NCBI GenBank assembly: GCA_030591065.1
Contig: JAUVBU010000016.1
Coordinates: 1-10,619 of the forward strand
Length of the DNA stretch: 10,619 bases
Source: a bacterium
Lineage (GTDB): Bacteria; Patescibacteriota; Minisyncoccia; Minisyncoccales; JANBVM01
Direction: 5' to 3'
Position 1 is the first letter of the stretch. Each line of letters starts with the position of its first letter. The notes beneath the pieces were generated by a model, which saw nothing but the letters and a program-made list of their open reading frames with translations, did no database searches and was not told the origin of the DNA. Positions 8,899 through 10,619 of this stretch are shown piece by piece. The position numbers and the translations under genes are program-made.

Positions 8899-8945
8899 GT
8901 TATACTTAACTCTCTAATTAAATTATTATCCCTATTTTAAAATCT

Positions 8946-9953
8946 ATGGCTAAACAAAAAAAGCCTAAAAAAGAAAAAAAAGATCTTGAGCAAGCTTTAT
9001 CAGAAATTCGACAGAAATTCGGAGATGGTTCGATTATGAGGCTTAAAGACAGTAAGGTGTATAGTGCTGAAGCAATTCCAACTGGTTCCATTTCTTTAGA
9101 TCTAGCTTTAGGAATAGGAGGACTACCTAAAGGAAGAGTTGTAGAAATTTATGGTCCAGAGATGTCGGGAAAAACAACACTAGCTTTACATATGATTACA
9201 GAGGCTCAAAAAAAAGGTGGTGTTGGAGCTTTTATTGATGCCGAACACGCTCTTGACCCTGATTATGCCAAAAGGATTGGAGTAAACGTTAATGACTTAT
9301 TAATATCTCAACCTGATTCTGGAGAGCAAGCCCTTCAGATTGTTGAGACATTAGTTAAATCGGGAGAAGTCGATATAATAGTTATTGATTCTGTCGCAGC
9401 GTTAGTCCCAAGAGCTGAAATTGCAGGTGAAATGGGAGAGTTTCAGATTGGTCTTCAGGCACGTTTAATGAGTCAAGCTTTAAGGAAACTTTCAGGAATG
9501 ATCTCTAAAACAAAAACGATAGTTGTTTTTTTGAATCAAACAAGGATGAAAATTGGTATTCGTTTTGGTAATCCGGAAACTACACCGGGAGGTTTGGCCT
9601 TAAAGTTTTATTCTTCTATTAGAATTAATTTAAGAAGAATTGCTCAGATAAAACACGGAGAGAAAATTATTGGAAACCGAGTAAAAGCTAAAATTGTTAA
9701 AAATAAGGTGGCAGCTCCCTTTAAGATAGCTGAATTCGATATTTTTTATAACAAAGGAATCTCTCGCTTTGGAGATATTTTAAATTTAGCTTTAAAGCAC
9801 GAAATAATTAAACGGTCTGGAAGTTGGTATCAATATGGAGACATAAAGCTAGGACAGGGAGCGGAGGCAAGTAGAAAGTATTTAGAAGAAAACCTTAAAG
9901 AGGCAAAAAAAATAGAGAAGTCTATAATGGAAAAGGAAAAAGAGTTAATATAA
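8946..9953 (+). CDS. recA: Recombinase RecA
   Basis: Forms ATP-dependent filaments on single-stranded DNA and catalyses strand exchange for recombinational repair. It has 335 residues; E. coli RecA has 352. A lysine-rich N-terminus leads into the oligomerisation helix and FGDGSIMRL. Walker A GPEMSGKT is at 70-77, the catalytic glutamate is E100 in AEHALDP, Walker B IIVIDS ends at D148-S149, and NQTRMKIG precedes the DNA-binding loop L2 (GNPETTPGG). Numbering runs four ahead of E. coli. In L2 the equivalents of E. coli M202, T210 and N213 are Arg (R206), Pro and Leu; the Pro also occurs in B. subtilis RecA. The C-terminus is mixed charge (ending EKEKELI), not the strongly acidic tail of E. coli. 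The ATG is 47 bases after ftsK with no Shine-Dalgarno sequence. I see no LexA-type operator in the spacer. The stop TAA overlaps the terminator stem. Confidence 0.99.
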   Translation: MAKQKKPKKEKKDLEQALSEIRQKFGDGSIMRLKDSKVYSAEAIPTGSISLDLALGIGGLPKGRVVEIYGPEMSGKTTLALHMITEAQKKGGVGAFIDAEHALDPDYAKRIGVNVNDLLISQPDSGEQALQIVETLVKSGEVDIIVIDSVAALVPRAEIAGEMGEFQIGLQARLMSQALRKLSGMISKTKTIVVFLNQTRMKIGIRFGNPETTPGGLALKFYSSIRINLRRIAQIKHGEKIIGNRVKAKIVKNKVAAPFKIAEFDIFYNKGISRFGDILNLALKHEIIKRSGSWYQYGDIKLGQGAEASRKYLEENLKEAKKIEKSIMEKEKELI

Positions 9954-9985
9954 AAACCCCAGAAACAAAAGTTTGTTGGGGTTTT
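9953..9985. terminator. Bidirectional intrinsic terminator between recA and rpsR
   Basis: The outer stem AAAACCCC (9953-9960) pairs with GGGGTTTT (9978-9985). An inner stem AACAA/TTGTT (9964-9968 with 9973-9977) closes on a 4-base loop, leaving a 3-base bulge AGA. The plus strand ends in GGGGTTTT and the minus strand in GGGGTTTTTAT, so both directions have a G-rich stem followed by a T-run. It sits between the converging recA and rpsR genes, 20 bases from the rpsR stop. The last base of the recA stop codon is the first base of the stem. Confidence 0.88.
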
Positions 9986-10005
9986 AAAATCTAAGTAGTT
10001 GTTTA

Positions 10006-10203
10006 TTATTTTGTAGTAAAAGGAAGTAATCCTAAAAATCGAGCTCTCTTAATAGCTTTTGATAGCTTTCTTTGGTGACTGGCACAAATGCCAGTTCTTT
10101 TTTTTGGCCTAATTTTAGCCAACCCAGAAGTGAATCTTCTTAGAAGTTCAGTATTTTTAAAATCAATTTCTTGAACATTTTTTTGACAGAAATAACAAGG
10201 CAT
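10006..10203 (-). CDS. rpsR: 30S ribosomal protein bS18, zinc-ligand form
   Basis: Small-subunit platform protein that pairs with bS6 and contacts 16S rRNA. It has 65 residues, about ten fewer than E. coli S18, mostly lost from the N-terminus. Recognisable family sequence includes VQEIDFKN, LLRRF and the basic core KAIKRARFLGLLPFT. C3 and C6 with C40 and H43 form a Cys-x2-Cys ... Cys-x2-His set, as in the zinc-binding (C+) type of S18; E. coli S18 lacks this set. The ATG at 10203 is well placed because an in-frame stop lies 27 bases upstream. No Shine-Dalgarno sequence is seen; the leader is almost pure A/T. It lies downstream of ssb in the conserved rpsF-ssb-rpsR order, and transcription probably ends at the 9953-9985 terminator. 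Confidence 0.97.
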   Translation of the reverse strand: MPCYFCQKNVQEIDFKNTELLRRFTSGLAKIRPKKRTGICASHQRKLSKAIKRARFLGLLPFTTK

Positions 10204-10246
10204 AAATAAATAATTAATAACTAATTTTTAATACAAATAAATAATT
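10204..10246. repeat. 12-base direct repeat in the ssb-rpsR spacer
   Basis: AAATAAATAATT occurs twice, at 10204-10215 and 10235-10246, with starts 31 bases apart in a 60-base spacer that is nearly all A/T. One copy directly abuts the rpsR start codon on the minus strand. Low base complexity makes chance recurrence quite possible. The A/U-rich leader may help ribosome loading in the absence of a Shine-Dalgarno sequence, but that is inference. Confidence 0.5.
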
Positions 10247-10263
10247 GAAAGTCGAAAAAAGTT

Positions 10264-10619
10264 TTAAAAAGGAATGTCTTTAACATCTATTTCCTTTCCC
10301 TCGTCGATAATAGGAATATCTTCTTCTTTTATTTCTTTTTTCGCTTCTTCTTTCTTTTCTTCTTTCTTTTCTTGAGTTCCTGGAGAGGTTACTTTTTGAG
10401 TAGACCTGGGCCCCATTTGAAACGCTTGAACTATAATTTCAGTTCGATATTTTTTATTTCCAGAAGAATCTTGCCAGCTTCTAGTCTTAATCCTACCTTC
10501 AAAAAAAGATAAAGATCCCTTTTTTAGATATTGAGAAGCGGTTTCGGCTAACTTTCCAAACATAACAATATTGTGAAAATCTACTTCTTGTCTTTTTTGA
10601 CCGGACTTATCTGTAAAAT
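10264..10619 (-). CDS. ssb: Single-stranded DNA-binding protein (5'-truncated by window edge)
   Basis: Binds and protects single-stranded DNA during replication, recombination and repair. 117 residues are visible. The frame stays open through the ATG at 10563 to the right edge and reads family sequence above it (DKSGQKRQEVDFHNIV), so that methionine is internal and the start lies outside the window. The visible part has the C-terminal half of the OB fold: FGKLAE, YLKKGS, FEGRIKTRSWQD and YRTEIIV. A linker follows, then a Lys/Glu low-complexity stretch encoded by a nearly pure purine tract, and finally KDIPF. The acidic tip DIPF matches the conserved SSB tail that docks partner proteins. The linker is short and lacks the Gly/Gln-rich character of E. 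coli SSB. It is followed by rpsR 60 bases downstream, and rpsF is expected upstream. Confidence 0.96.
   Translation of the reverse strand, partial: FTDKSGQKRQEVDFHNIVMFGKLAETASQYLKKGSLSFFEGRIKTRSWQDSSGNKKYRTEIIVQAFQMGPRSTQKVTSPGTQEKKEEKKEEAKKEIKEEDIPIIDEGKEIDVKDIPF
10319..10374. repeat. Polypyrimidine/polypurine tract in the ssb tail with a 12-base tandem repeat
   Basis: The plus strand is almost entirely C/T here, apart from one A (10331) and two G (10343 and the final base). It ends in two adjacent near-identical units, TTTCTTTTCTTC (10351-10362) and TTTCTTTTCTTG (10363-10374). On the coding strand it encodes the Lys/Glu repeats of the SSB linker. A tract like this can vary in length by slippage, and since 12 bases is a multiple of three, a gain or loss would keep the frame. 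Confidence 0.6.

Noticed and set aside
8901..8906. TATACT as a -10 box for a recA promoter
   Set aside because: There is no TG extension, and the hexamer 17 bases upstream (GATGGG) does not resemble a -35. In an AT-rich spacer this is not enough.
8899..8945. LexA-type SOS operator before recA
   Set aside because: No inverted repeat resembling either the E. coli (CTG...CAG) or the Gram-positive (GAAC...GTTC) box is present in the 47-base spacer.
2..10619. Alternative genetic code with TGA read as glycine, as in some Patescibacteria
   Set aside because: All six genes are full-length family matches with no in-frame TGA, and all end in TAA or TAG. TGA is simply unused as a stop in this small sample.

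Overview
This window is a compact block of housekeeping genes from an AT-rich bacterial genome (about one third G+C by eye). I read it as a member of the Candidate Phyla Radiation (Patescibacteria), probably Parcubacteria-like. That is an inference from the low G+C, lysine-rich proteins, very short spacers, compact versions of every protein, weak or absent Shine-Dalgarno sequences and the unusual neighbours of rpoBC. No 16S rRNA or other taxonomic marker was compared. The genetic code looks standard: the six genes stop at TAA or TAG, and no in-frame TGA interrupts any of them.

Layout. Positions 2-8898 of the plus strand hold three genes in a row. The first is rpoB (RNA polymerase beta), which runs off the left edge. 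Its reading frame is open from base 2, so the ATG at 158 is internal and not the start. Next comes rpoC (beta', 3027-6650), after a 58-base spacer containing a perfect 18-base palindrome. Then comes ftsK (6679-8898), a membrane-anchored DNA translocase, 28 bases after rpoC. recA (8946-9953) follows 47 bases later on the same strand and ends in a strong hairpin terminator. On the minus strand, converging on recA, are ssb (runs off the right edge) and rpsR (bS18). This matches the common bacterial rpsF-ssb-rpsR order, so rpsF is expected just beyond the right edge. The terminator at 9953-9985 has T-runs in both directions and probably ends both converging units.

How the genes work together. rpoB and rpoC encode the two large catalytic subunits of RNA polymerase. 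ftsK moves chromosomal DNA through the division septum and recA does homologous recombination. SSB coats the single strands that RecA works on, and bS18 is part of the small ribosomal subunit platform. No gap exceeds 300 bases, and there are no tRNA or rRNA genes, CRISPR arrays or mobile elements.

I found no previously undescribed system. The items most worth a second look are the rpoB-rpoC palindrome, the rpoBC-ftsK-recA order, a lysine-rich insertion in beta', the bidirectional terminator that overlaps the recA stop codon, and the near-absence of Shine-Dalgarno sites.
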